Assembly (NCBI RefSeq): GCF_033283405.1
Contig: NZ_JAWMQR010000001.1
Location: 310,001-374,000, forward strand
Reading direction: 5' to 3'
DNA length: 64,000 nt
From: Halioxenophilus sp033283405
Lineage (GTDB): Bacteria > Pseudomonadota > Gammaproteobacteria > Pseudomonadales > Cellvibrionaceae
The first letter of the stretch is position 1. Each line of letters starts with the position of its first letter. The notes below the pieces were generated by a model. That model had not been told where the DNA came from. It saw only the letters and a program-made list of their open reading frames with translations, and did no database searches. Shown in pieces: positions 35,792 to 44,455 of this stretch. A program made the translations under genes and the position numbers.

Positions 35792-36284
35792 TTTGCGGTT
35801 GGGAGAGTGACGAGAGTGTTTTTTTGCACCACTTAAAGTAGGTCGACTGCATTTTTGTCAGCTCTTTGTTTTGTTCCTTGAGTTTGCTGGAAAAGAGATC
35901 GAAGTTGTCGAGTGATTGGTTGATGATTTTGGCAACAGTGCTTTGCGGTTTGCTCACATCTTTGTTGCTTTGCATAAGAACCTGGCCGCTTTTGGTGAAC
36001 TCTTTAAACAGTGCCTCTTGTTTTTTGAGCAGGGTGTCGAAATTGGCTTTTTGTAACGAGAACAACTCCTCGTAAAGGGGCTGGCACTTTTTGGGATTAA
36101 ACAGGTTGGTATTTACCTGGAACCAATTCACATCTTTGTAGATGTCGCTGATTTCACTGCTTAGGGTTTGCATCTCTTTTAGCGGTTCCGCTGCACCTTT
36201 GCTGCTTTCAATAATTTTGTCTGCAACTTCCTTGGCTCTATCGAGGGCTTCCTGCAGTTCGGGTTCTACAATTGAGTCACTCAT
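35787..36284 (-). CDS. phasin-like helical protein
   Basis: A 165-aa, entirely helical, Lys/Ser-rich protein. ATG 36284 is chosen for the GGAGAG 6-11 bases upstream. Heptad-like stretches cover most of it (LDRAKEVADKIIESSKGAAE, QKANFDTLLKKQEALFKEFT). It ends with MQSTYFKWCKKTLSSL. This pattern fits phasins, which coat polyhydroxyalkanoate granules, but no PHA synthase or depolymerase lies nearby. It could be another coiled-coil surface protein. A strong palindrome upstream suggests dedicated control. Confidence 0.62.
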   Translation of the reverse strand: MSDSIVEPELQEALDRAKEVADKIIESSKGAAEPLKEMQTLSSEISDIYKDVNWFQVNTNLFNPKKCQPLYEELFSLQKANFDTLLKKQEALFKEFTKSGQVLMQSNKDVSKPQSTVAKIINQSLDNFDLFSSKLKEQNKELTKMQSTYFKWCKKTLSSLSQPQS

Positions 36285-36348
36285 TTTGGCTCTCCATTTT
36301 CGGGATTTGCTTTTGCCTTTGGGTACAATCTGGTCTGTTGATAACACG

Positions 36349-36373
36349 GTTTATTACACGTTATGTAATAAAC
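36349..36373. promoter_or_regulatory. candidate operator: 10-bp palindrome upstream of the phasin-like gene
   Basis: GTTTATTACA-cgtta-TGTAATAAAC is a perfect 25-bp hyphenated palindrome, 65-89 bp before the phasin-like ATG, where a promoter is expected. The AT-rich arms of 10 bp resemble sites of dimeric repressors (for example TetR- or FadR-type). The regulator is unknown. Confidence 0.6.
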
Positions 36374-36685
36374 ATACCTGCTTTTAAAAACCTGATTCTA
36401 GTAACGACTAAATAACCCACGCTACTGCATGACGGCGTGTTGTTGGGATAACAGTTACTCAATTATTGATCGTATGGGGTGGAAGCAGCGGTAGCAAACG
36501 CTCTGCTGAAAGAGCGCTAATCGTGCTCGCAAAGTGTCGCCTCTGTCAATGGTGGCAGTAGGAAAAGTGAACAATTTTTAACGGTATTTGCCGGCGAGCG
36601 ATGTCAATGGCACCGGTATCATTGGGTGTTGTTCGATCGCCATGACCTGGCCATTTGATGGCGTTGGCAAAGTGATTAAATGGGT
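36374..36685. other. intergenic region, phasin-like gene to Bat operon 3' end
   Basis: About 310 bp with no supported gene, between the phasin-like promoter region and the end of the batD transcript. Confidence 0.4.
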
Positions 36686-36712
36686 AAATTCCCGCGTATA
36701 TCTGTACGCGGG
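36686..36712 (-). terminator. terminator candidate of the Bat operon
   Basis: CCCGCGTA / TACGCGGG (36691-36698 and 36705-36712) follows the batD stop on the minus strand, with a short AATTT after the stem. It is a GC-rich hairpin with a weak T run. Confidence 0.55.
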
Positions 36713-36723
36713 GTTGTAAGAGG

Positions 36724-38451
36724 TTACACCGGGTTAAGAGGCGCGAGCTGGGTACTGCTTTTCTTACTGGGCTTTACCCCCAATTCACTGCAGGCTTTGG
36801 CGATGCTGGCAAAGTCGATGGCGGTACCCACTTCACCATGGAAGAGACTGCGGTCAAGCTGGGCAATAGCTGCTTGGGCTCTGCTGTCTGTTAGCTGCCG
36901 GCTGACATTGGCAAGTGTGGCAGGTAATTTGGGGTCGAGTGTGCGTGAGAGTAGCAATAAGGTCGCGTGTACCTGCTGCGTTTGTTGTTGGTGACAATAT
37001 TTTCGCAACTGCTTTTGCACACTTTTCAGGGGCGGTTCTTCCGCTGCTTCCTGCCAGTGTGGTTGGGTGGCAGCTTTCCCGGTCATTTTTAGCCAGAGCA
37101 GGGTAAGTATCACCACGACCACGGCCGTCACCAGGTTGCTGATTAACAGCAATGGCCAATTAGATGAACCACTATTTTGGTTGCCGGCGGTAGCGGGAGC
37201 AGCCAGGTCGATTACCGGGGGGATGGTCGGCTTGGTAATTATCGGCGGTGCGTTGGTATTAGCGCCTGCGGCCGCCTTAACGGTAATTTGTCGGGCGGGC
37301 AGGCGTACCACCGCCTGCTCGTTTTTATCTGTGTCCCACCAGGTGAGGGAGACTTCCGGTAGGGTATAGGTGCCCGGTTGTGTCACCAACAGCGCCTGTG
37401 CCTGGGTGGCCTGAGTGACTATGCCGTGGTTGCTCTTCTGTTCATCGGCTTTGGTTGGTTCTGGGTACTGGTTGATATTGTCCGGATAATCAACGGGCAT
37501 CTCTGGCAGTTGAGAGGCAGTTAAGCCATCGGCGGTGACGATTATATTGCGGGTGATGGGTTCTCCCTGTACGAACTCAGGAAAACCATCACTCCAGGTC
37601 TCGGTAATGGACAAGTTTTTTGCCGGTAACCAGGAGTTACCTGAGAAGCTGTCTGGTTTGGGCAGAATATTAATCGTCTCTGCATCCGAGCGTAGGCGCC
37701 GCATACTGCTTCTGGAGTAGAGATCAAACAGTGAGTTGGAGCGGCTGCCAATGGTGGCTTCCCAGGTGAGGCTGGGAATGGTTAATTTACCGGATTCCTG
37801 CGGGTAGAGGGCATAAACCAGTTCGACCACGGCGTAGTCTCTGCCGTTGATATTGCGGTTGTAGCGCTGCTCCGAAACCATTTCGATTTTAGCCTGAGGC
37901 AGCTTCAACTCCTCCGGTGTAATGCTGGAGACAGGAATTGAGGTGTTCAGCCGCAGGGTGAGCAGTACCTGCTGCTGTACATAGGCGCTTTCGTGGTCGA
38001 GCTCGGTCTCTAAAAAGATGTCCCGTGTCTGGCCGGACCCTAAATTTAGTGGTTTGGCTTTAGTTACTGTGACCTCTATTGGGGTGCTGAAATTGCCGTC
38101 CAGGTTAAACGAAGGGATCAGCAATTTTCCCTCTTTTTTCGGTGCGATCACAAACGACCACTCCACCCAAGACTCCACCTGGCCATTAAAGCTGCGAAAC
38201 TGATTACTGCGGCTCTGGGAGATGATGTCGAAGTTGATCATCAGATCTTCCAGCTCGGGGGTGGCCGCCTGATTGTTGCCCTGGTAGCGAACTTTTAGAT
38301 TGAGTGTCTCTTCGACGGTGAGATTGTTGCGGTCGACGGTAGCGACCACTTCGTCGGCGTGGCTGGCCTGGCTAATCAACACCAATGCGAGGCTGACTAT
38401 CAACATCAGTATCAGCTGTTGGGGAAAATTTAGGCTGGTGCTTCTAATCAT
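36724..38451 (-). CDS. batD: BatD-like protein
   Basis: A 575-aa exported membrane protein ending the Bat operon. It has a signal peptide (about 12-32, ILMLIVSLALVLISQASHA), then beta-rich 'BatD' domains (DEVVATVDRNNLTVEETLNL, SWVEWSFVIAPKKEGKLLIP, YPQESGKLTIPSLTWEA). A Pro/Ala/Thr linker leads to one membrane helix (about 432-452) and a cytoplasmic helical tail. In Bacteroides the Bat proteins were linked to aerotolerance; in other bacteria the operon is associated with envelope integrity. It lies 51 bp after the VWA/TPR gene. Confidence 0.85.
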   Translation of the reverse strand: MIRSTSLNFPQQLILMLIVSLALVLISQASHADEVVATVDRNNLTVEETLNLKVRYQGNNQAATPELEDLMINFDIISQSRSNQFRSFNGQVESWVEWSFVIAPKKEGKLLIPSFNLDGNFSTPIEVTVTKAKPLNLGSGQTRDIFLETELDHESAYVQQQVLLTLRLNTSIPVSSITPEELKLPQAKIEMVSEQRYNRNINGRDYAVVELVYALYPQESGKLTIPSLTWEATIGSRSNSLFDLYSRSSMRRLRSDAETINILPKPDSFSGNSWLPAKNLSITETWSDGFPEFVQGEPITRNIIVTADGLTASQLPEMPVDYPDNINQYPEPTKADEQKSNHGIVTQATQAQALLVTQPGTYTLPEVSLTWWDTDKNEQAVVRLPARQITVKAAAGANTNAPPIITKPTIPPVIDLAAPATAGNQNSGSSNWPLLLISNLVTAVVVVILTLLWLKMTGKAATQPHWQEAAEEPPLKSVQKQLRKYCHQQQTQQVHATLLLLSRTLDPKLPATLANVSRQLTDSRAQAAIAQLDRSLFHGEVGTAIDFASIAKACSELGVKPSKKSSTQLAPLNPV

Positions 38452-38502
38452 GGTTGTGTTCTTAGCGGTATCTCAGTGCGGGTTCGGGTTGCACGCGTTT
38501 GC

Positions 38503-40434
38503 TTAGAGTCGCGACGCGGCGTTGTTACTGGGCAGATGCCACTCGCCGGCGCGATACTCCTGGCGTCGCTGCCGATATTGGTGTTGAAATTTACGGCGCA
38601 GCAGACCGGAGGGATCGTCTGGTATCTGTTTTAGCCACTGTTCCAGAGCCTGGCGCTGCTCCTCCGACATGTCGTCGTTGGCGAGGGCTGCGCTGGCGTT
38701 GCTGTTATCGGCGTCACTTTGTTCTTCGTCTGATTGCGACTCATCAGCACTGGCCATCTGGTCGGCCTGGTTTTGATCCCCGTTTTGCTCGCTATTGGAG
38801 TCCCGGTCGGCCGATTGTTGTTCGTCACGGCCGCTTTTGTTTTCGGTATTTTGTTGCGATTGATTGTCGGCACTCTGCTGGGAGCTACTGTCGTTTTGCT
38901 GTTCGTTGTCGGCCTGTTGCTGGTCGCCATCTTGCTGCTCAGACTGCTGGGACTGATCCTGATTACTGCTCTGCCCATCCTGCTGATCCGACTGTTCCTG
39001 ATTTTGATCGGAGTCGTTCTGTTGATTCTGCTTCTGGCTCTGACTGTTTTGTTGCTGTTGAAGCCGTTTTTCGACCACATCGCGGTTGTATTGGGCATCT
39101 TCAAAATTGGGGTTGGCAGCCAGTGCCTTGTCGTAGGCGGCTAAGGCTTCTTGCAGTTGGCCGGCCTGGGCCAGTGCATTGCCCTGGTTGTAGAGCCCCT
39201 CTGGGGTGGCGGGGTCAAATAGGGAGGCGGCCTGGTCGTAGTCGCCATTTTTATAGTGGGCACTGGCCGCCCAGGCTGGGTCGTCAAACAGCTGCGCGGC
39301 CTCGGCAGACTTGCCCTGCTCAAGCAGGTTCATGGCCCGTTGATCATGGGTTTGCCAAAGATCCTGCCATTCGAGCGCACTGGCCGTTGGGGTGTAGCCT
39401 GTGGCCAGGCCAATTGCCAGCAGGGGGGTTAACAACCAGCCGCGGCGAAAGGCCAGGGCGGCAAAGGGTAACAGCAACAGCACCAGGTAGGGACCCTGTT
39501 CCTGCCAGATATCAAACTGGTGCTGTTCGTCGTCGTTATTGCTGTAGTGGCTGCTGTCGAGCAGTGCCCGATTCTGGTCGGCCAACAGGTATTCAACGTC
39601 GAGGTTATCGGAACGCAGCACAGTAAATTTCCCGCCATTGCGTTCGGCCAATCCCTGCAGTTGGGCGATGTTTAACTGGTCGACAATTACTTTGCCGCTG
39701 CTGTCTTTGGCAAAGCCATCGCCGATGGGGACGGGGGCACCGGTCTCTGTACCGACTGCCAGCACGGAGAGGGTGTGTTGGGTGCTGGCCAAGGCGTTGC
39801 TTATGGTATCGATGGCCTCCGGTACTACACCATCGGTGACCAGTAGAATATCGCCGGCATAGACCGAAGCATCTTTAAACAGGCGGATGGCGGTCTCGAC
39901 GGCCATTTCAGTGTTGCTGCCACGCACTGGCATCAGGCCCGGCTCGAGAGCAGGAAGTTGGGCGATGATGGTGTCCATATCGTCGGATAGCGGCGTTACC
40001 ACATAGGCTTCGCCGGCATAAACTACCAGCGCCGCTTCACCTTCGTGTTTGGCCTTGAGCAGATCCATCAATTTGTAACGGGCCCGGGTGAGGCGGTCAG
40101 GTTTAAGATCGCGGGCGAGCATGGAGGGCGAGAGATCCCACAAAATCACCAGCGACTGCTCTTTTTTCATTACCGGCTGCGGCAGTTTTTCCCAGGTGGG
40201 CCCGGCGGTGGCCAGGGTGGCAATCAGCCAGGCGGCGGCTAACGCCCAGAGTGGCCAACGATTGGCTTTCTGTTGCTGTTTGTCGAGCAGGTGGCTGAGC
40301 AGACGACTGTCGACCCATTTTTGCCACTGGTTGTCGAGTCGTTGACTGGCCAGAAGCCCAAACAGAATTGCCGCCAGCGGAAGCAGTAACAGCAGCCAGC
40401 CGGGACGCAGAAAGTGAAAATCGGTAATGCTCAT
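38503..40434 (-). CDS. BatB/BatC-type VWA-TPR protein with low-complexity tail
   Basis: A 643-aa protein that joins the BatB and BatC functions. Two N-terminal membrane helices (about 11-30 and 60-77) precede a VWA domain with MIDAS motif DLSPS (Asp100, Ser102, Ser104). Further helices follow at about 315-350. A TPR block (about 365-455, PEGLYNQGNALAQAGQLQEA and LAAYDKALAANPNFEDAQYN) comes next. Residues about 460-590 are very rich in Gln, Asn, Ser, Asp and Glu, and a basic tail closes the protein. The start codon overlaps batA by 4 nt. VWA and TPR suggest protein-protein assembly at the periplasmic face. Confidence 0.87.
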   Translation of the reverse strand: MSITDFHFLRPGWLLLLLPLAAILFGLLASQRLDNQWQKWVDSRLLSHLLDKQQQKANRWPLWALAAAWLIATLATAGPTWEKLPQPVMKKEQSLVILWDLSPSMLARDLKPDRLTRARYKLMDLLKAKHEGEAALVVYAGEAYVVTPLSDDMDTIIAQLPALEPGLMPVRGSNTEMAVETAIRLFKDASVYAGDILLVTDGVVPEAIDTISNALASTQHTLSVLAVGTETGAPVPIGDGFAKDSSGKVIVDQLNIAQLQGLAERNGGKFTVLRSDNLDVEYLLADQNRALLDSSHYSNNDDEQHQFDIWQEQGPYLVLLLLPFAALAFRRGWLLTPLLAIGLATGYTPTASALEWQDLWQTHDQRAMNLLEQGKSAEAAQLFDDPAWAASAHYKNGDYDQAASLFDPATPEGLYNQGNALAQAGQLQEALAAYDKALAANPNFEDAQYNRDVVEKRLQQQQNSQSQKQNQQNDSDQNQEQSDQQDGQSSNQDQSQQSEQQDGDQQQADNEQQNDSSSQQSADNQSQQNTENKSGRDEQQSADRDSNSEQNGDQNQADQMASADESQSDEEQSDADNSNASAALANDDMSEEQRQALEQWLKQIPDDPSGLLRRKFQHQYRQRRQEYRAGEWHLPSNNAASRL

Positions 40435-41477
40435 AATTCGGCGGCGGAATCTTTAACGACGGATTGTTGGCTGCTGGCACGCAGCCACCAACTGGCGGAT
40501 AATTTTTTCAGTGCCAGTAGGATGCTGGCCAGCAGCGCTACGGTTAATGGCCAGTAGAATAGAGCCCGAATGGGGCGAAAGGTTTCTGCCGCCTGTTCGA
40601 TGGGCTCCAGTTCGTCCAGCACCGAGTAGATTTCGATCAGCTCCTTGGGGTTACGTGCGCGAAAGTAACGGCCGCCGGTCTGTTCGGCGATCTTCATTAA
40701 GGTGTCTTCGTCCAGGTCGCGGGAGGGGTTGAAGGTCCGGCCGCGCGGGTTGAGCAGGCTGCGCATGGTTATCTCGTCTGCGCCAACACCAATGGTATAG
40801 ATTTTCACCCCGGCCAGTTTGGCCAGTTCCGCTGCCTGCAGTGGCGCGACGGCACCGGCCGTGTTGGCGCCGTCGGTTAGCAGAATCATTACCCGGGAGG
40901 ACTCGGGGCGATCCTGCAGGCGTTTGATACCCAGGCCGATGGCCTCGCCGATAGCGGTTTTCTCGCCGGCAAAGCCAAGTTGCGCCTCTTGTAGCAGAGT
41001 GTTGACCGTCTCGCGGTCGAAGGTGAGAGGCGCCTGCAGGTAGGCGTTGGTACCGAACAGAATCAGCCCTAAGCGATCCTGATGGCGACGTTGGACAAAC
41101 TCTCCTACCACATATTTAACGATGGTAAGCCGATCCAGGTTTTCGCCGGCGACGATCATATCGCGGGTATCCATACTGCCGGATATGTCTACCGCCAGCA
41201 GCAGGTCGCGGCCGGAGGTGGGCAGTTCGATGGGCTCTCCCAACCACTCTGGGCGGGCGGCGCTGCACAACAGTGTCAGCCAAAGGCAGAGCAGGAGCAG
41301 CCAGTGACTCCAGCGGGAAGCCGATTTGAGCGAGTTGCTGTCGCTGAGCGCCTGGACTTGGGTGAAGAACGGGACCAGTAGAGCGCTGTTGGTATCCTTG
41401 GCCGCCGGCAGCCAACGCCAAACCAGCAGGGGTAGGGGAATCAGTAGAAATACCCAGGGCCACTCAAAGGAGAGCAT
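40431..41477 (-). CDS. batA: BatA-type VWA membrane protein
   Basis: A 348-aa protein. ATG 41477 is chosen because GGGAGA lies 7-12 bases upstream. The N-terminal helix pair (LSFEWPWVFLLIPLPLLVWR, then about 58-72) anchors a VWA domain with intact MIDAS DISGS (Asp97, Ser99, Ser101), followed by LLTDGANTAGAVAPLQAAEL and the MIDAS aspartate region. A C-terminal helix (about 310-328) completes the Aer/Bat topology. It is translationally coupled: it overlaps the DUF4381 gene upstream and the BatB/C gene downstream. Confidence 0.9.
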   Translation of the reverse strand: MLSFEWPWVFLLIPLPLLVWRWLPAAKDTNSALLVPFFTQVQALSDSNSLKSASRWSHWLLLLCLWLTLLCSAARPEWLGEPIELPTSGRDLLLAVDISGSMDTRDMIVAGENLDRLTIVKYVVGEFVQRRHQDRLGLILFGTNAYLQAPLTFDRETVNTLLQEAQLGFAGEKTAIGEAIGLGIKRLQDRPESSRVMILLTDGANTAGAVAPLQAAELAKLAGVKIYTIGVGADEITMRSLLNPRGRTFNPSRDLDEDTLMKIAEQTGGRYFRARNPKELIEIYSVLDELEPIEQAAETFRPIRALFYWPLTVALLASILLALKKLSASWWLRASSQQSVVKDSAAEL

Positions 41478-42009
41478 AGTTGTCTCCCTCATGTAGCTGG
41501 GTTCGTTGATCAATATGGTGCTTGCCAACCCAGCGCTGGCACTCACGGGTCAGTGTGGCCAGGCTCAATTGGGTATCGACTGATGCTTGGTAGTGACCGC
41601 CAGCCAAGAGTGCCAGGCTCTCCTGGGAGAGGGTTTTGTTGGCTGAGGCGTCCAGAAATTGATGCCAACGGCTGCCGGAGAGGGCAGCTACACCGGCCCG
41701 CCCGGTGCGCATCGCCACCCGCTTAAGCAGGCTGTTTAGAAAGAGCAGCTGTTCGGCTGTGATGGGGCTATTGACCGGTTGTTGCTGTAACCAAGTGGTG
41801 AGCTCGGTCTTGGCCTGGCGCCGGAAGGCGGTGCGTTGGCGCTGGCGGTAACCGAGATAGGCCACGCTCACTAACAGTGCGGTTACCAGCAGGGCCAGCA
41901 ACAGCCAACCCGGAGCCAACCAGTAGCCACTGACCTCGGGCGGAAGCACGATGTCGCGTAGCTCCGGTATGGGTGGCTGGCTGGGGGCGGATGATGGTGC
42001 AGAGGGCAT
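41464..42009 (-). CDS. DUF4381 membrane protein of the Bat operon
   Basis: A 181-aa protein from ATG 42009, 4 bp after the DUF58 stop. A Pro/Ser-rich head with LRDIVLPPEVSGYWLAPGWL leads into one membrane helix (about 36-56) and a cytoplasmic helical domain. That domain has QRQRTAFRRQAKTELTTWLQ and the LNSLLKRVAMRTG...LSGSRWHQFLD region typical of DUF4381. Such proteins sit between DUF58 and VWA genes in proteobacterial Bat/MoxR operons. The molecular role is unknown. Confidence 0.83.
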   Translation of the reverse strand: MPSAPSSAPSQPPIPELRDIVLPPEVSGYWLAPGWLLLALLVTALLVSVAYLGYRQRQRTAFRRQAKTELTTWLQQQPVNSPITAEQLLFLNSLLKRVAMRTGRAGVAALSGSRWHQFLDASANKTLSQESLALLAGGHYQASVDTQLSLATLTRECQRWVGKHHIDQRTQLHEGDNYALL

Positions 42010-42013
42010 AGCG

Positions 42014-43024
42014 TTAACGGCTGCTTTGATGGTTGGCCCTGGCGGCCGATTTAAAACGGTTGGAGCGTTTGGCTTTGCCATACAGGCCAAGTAGCAGGCG
42101 TTCAGGGTCTTCGGTGGTACAGGCATTAACCACATTCACGGCGAAGCTGTTGGCTATCTGTTGCAGCCGCGCAAGGCGGGAGTCAAAGAGATTTTGGTAG
42201 CGTTGCTGGAAGCCCAACTCCTGAGGGTTTAGTTGTAGGCGCTGATGGCCGTTACTGACCGACAGTTGCGCAGTGTTGGGCAGCTGTTGCTCCAGGGTGT
42301 CGAAAATGTGGAACAGGCTGACATCGTTGTGGCGGGCCAATAGATAGAGCTGTTTTTCGCACTCGGGGTTTAGGTCGGAGAAGTCGCTCAGGATGAAAAT
42401 ATTGGTGCCCGGTTTGGCTACCCGTCGCACATCGGCGAGCATCTCCTCCATGGAGATTTTTCGGCCCGAGGGTAGCGGTGAATGCAGCCGCTGATTAAAT
42501 TCCACCAGTTTTTGCAGCAAAGCCAGTTGGGCGTGCTTGCTGCGTTTGGGGCGCACATCCTGTTGAGTGTCATCGGCAAACAGCAGCGCGCCGATGCGAT
42601 CGTTCTGACCAATAGCAGCCCAGCCAATGGCGGCGGCCAGGTGTGCTGCATAGACCGATTTAAAACAACGTTGGCTGCCAAAGAACATATTGGAGCGTTG
42701 GTCGACCACCACCAGAACCGGTTTTTCCCGCTCCTCCTGGAAGAGCTTGGTGTGCGTTACTTGGGTGCGGGCAGTTACCCGCCAGTCGATACTGCGGATG
42801 TCATCGCCGGGGTGGTACACGCGCACCTCCTCGAACTCCATACCGCGGCCTTTGGTGCGGGTATGGATTGGTCCTGCCAGTAGTGAGCGGCTGGGCTTGG
42901 CGTATTGCAGGTTCAATTGGCTGGCGGTCAGACGGGTGAGCAGCAGCTCCTCGAGCTCGGCATGGACACCCGACACTCCGGTGCGGGACGAAAGCGATTT
43001 CACTTCTGCAGCTTGGCGTTTCAT
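42014..43024 (-). CDS. DUF58 domain protein
   Basis: A 336-aa soluble protein. ATG 43024 is chosen for GGGAGAG 5-11 bases upstream. The DUF58 core is clear: GRGMEFEEVRVYHPGDDIRS, IDWRVTARTQVTHTKLFQEE, then VDQRSNMFFGS in a VWA-like fold and NIFILSDFSDL. DUF58 proteins are partners of MoxR ATPases and VWA proteins. It lies 34 bp after moxR. Confidence 0.9.
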   Translation of the reverse strand: MKRQAAEVKSLSSRTGVSGVHAELEELLLTRLTASQLNLQYAKPSRSLLAGPIHTRTKGRGMEFEEVRVYHPGDDIRSIDWRVTARTQVTHTKLFQEEREKPVLVVVDQRSNMFFGSQRCFKSVYAAHLAAAIGWAAIGQNDRIGALLFADDTQQDVRPKRSKHAQLALLQKLVEFNQRLHSPLPSGRKISMEEMLADVRRVAKPGTNIFILSDFSDLNPECEKQLYLLARHNDVSLFHIFDTLEQQLPNTAQLSVSNGHQRLQLNPQELGFQQRYQNLFDSRLARLQQIANSFAVNVVNACTTEDPERLLLGLYGKAKRSNRFKSAARANHQSSR

Positions 43025-43058
43025 CGTCTCTCCCTTACTAACCCAACGCAGGGACATT

Positions 43059-44018
43059 TTAGGCAACTGCCACCAAAGAGAGCAATCGATCGATAATATC
43101 GTCGGCGGAGATGCCGTTGGCCTCGGCCTCGAAACTTAAAATCAGGCGATGCCGGAAGACATCGTGAATAACAGCTTGGACATCATCCGGGCTGACGTAA
43201 TCGCGCTCGGCAAGCCAAGCGTGGGCTCGGGCGCAGCGCTCAAGCGCAATCGTGGCCCGCGGACTGACCCCAAACTCAATCCATTGGGCCAGCTCGGCGT
43301 TGATGGCTTCGGCCTTGCGGGTGGCGCAGGTGAGGGCGACGATATAGTTCTCCACCGCTTCCGACAGATGCAGATGCAAGATTGCATCCCGGTCGGCCAG
43401 CAACTGCTCCTGGGAGATGGTCACTGGCGGCTGGTTTTGCTCCTTCTGTGCCTCTCGTCTGGCCAGCCGTAAAATGGCCAGTTCGGCCTCGCTGTTGGGG
43501 TAATCGACGTTGACGTGCATTAGAAACCGGTCGAGCTGGGCTTCCGGCAGTGGGTAGGTTCCCTCCTGCTCAACTGGGTTTTGGGTGGCCATCACCAGAA
43601 ACAGCTCCGGCAGCTTGTAGGTTGACCGGCCGATGCTGACCTGGCGTTCCGCCATGGCTTCCAACAGTGAGGATTGCACCTTGGCCGGCGCCCGATTGAT
43701 CTCATCGGCCAATACCAGGTTGTGAAAAATCGGGCCGGATTGAAACTCAAAAACGCCGGTTTCAGGACGATAGATATCGGTACCGGTTACATCCGATGGC
43801 AATAAGTCCGGGGTAAATTGTATGCGGTGAAAACTGGCTTCCAGCCCCTCTGAGAGGGTTTTAATCGCTTTGGTTTTTGCCAGGCCGGGTGCCCCTTCCA
43901 CCAGTAGGTGGCCATCCGCCAGCAGTGCGATCAACAAACGATCAATGAGATGTGGTTGGCCGACAATTGTCTGATTAAGCCATTTTTTTAGGGAGAGAAG
44001 GGCGTTTTGATCCGTCAT
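43059..44018 (-). CDS. moxR: MoxR-family AAA+ ATPase
   Basis: A 319-aa AAA+ chaperone-like ATPase. It has Walker A EGAPGLAKTK, LPSDVTGTDIYRPETGVFEF, Walker B NLVLADEINRAPAKVQSSLL, sensor 1 MATQNPVEQEGTYPLPEAQL and the C-terminal lid. It is the first gene of a six-gene leftward operon (moxR-DUF58-DUF4381-batA-batB/C-batD). MoxR proteins act on VWA partners to mature or activate protein complexes. Confidence 0.95.
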   Translation of the reverse strand: MTDQNALLSLKKWLNQTIVGQPHLIDRLLIALLADGHLLVEGAPGLAKTKAIKTLSEGLEASFHRIQFTPDLLPSDVTGTDIYRPETGVFEFQSGPIFHNLVLADEINRAPAKVQSSLLEAMAERQVSIGRSTYKLPELFLVMATQNPVEQEGTYPLPEAQLDRFLMHVNVDYPNSEAELAILRLARREAQKEQNQPPVTISQEQLLADRDAILHLHLSEAVENYIVALTCATRKAEAINAELAQWIEFGVSPRATIALERCARAHAWLAERDYVSPDDVQAVIHDVFRHRLILSFEAEANGISADDIIDRLLSLVAVA

Positions 44019-44455
44019 AAGCTAGTGCGTCAGGCCTGTTAATGCAGTTGTGGGTGGGGGCAAACCATCCGTTCATGTGTGGGCTTTTGGCCAAAATTCA
44101 AGTATCCAGGCAGCTGTAGCGCCTTGGCTGTTCCATGAAGACTGGCGGTCATATGGAAAGTTCCTAAGTCTGACAAAGCTGAATACAAAAGCAAGCTGCG
44201 ACTTCTGCGGTTGCTGAGTCGCAAATTGTGGGTAAACAACCCGGTTTTACAGCCACCCAGGGCGCGGTTAGGGCAGGCTAAACGGTACACATGTACTAAA
44301 CTTTAGGGAAATAATTCTACAAAAAAATGCCGAATCTAAGGGCGGATGACAAGCTTGGAGTTTTCACCACCGGCCTGCGAATAAAATCGGTAAAGTAAGC
44401 ACCTTGCAAAGCAGAAATGTAAATCGGCCAGCAAGCTGATTTGAGAGAGGCCATC
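44019..44455. promoter_or_regulatory. divergent region, moxR operon / glutamate dehydrogenase
   Basis: About 440 bp between divergent genes, expected to hold both promoters. No convincing ORF or palindrome is seen; an 83-codon minus-strand frame (44039-44290) has no family features. Confidence 0.45.

Noticed and set aside
38499..39626. 375-codon frame on the plus strand opposite the VWA/TPR gene
   Set aside because: It lies antisense to a well-supported protein whose low-complexity and GC-biased codons keep the opposite frame open; the product is Arg/Pro-rich with no family motif.
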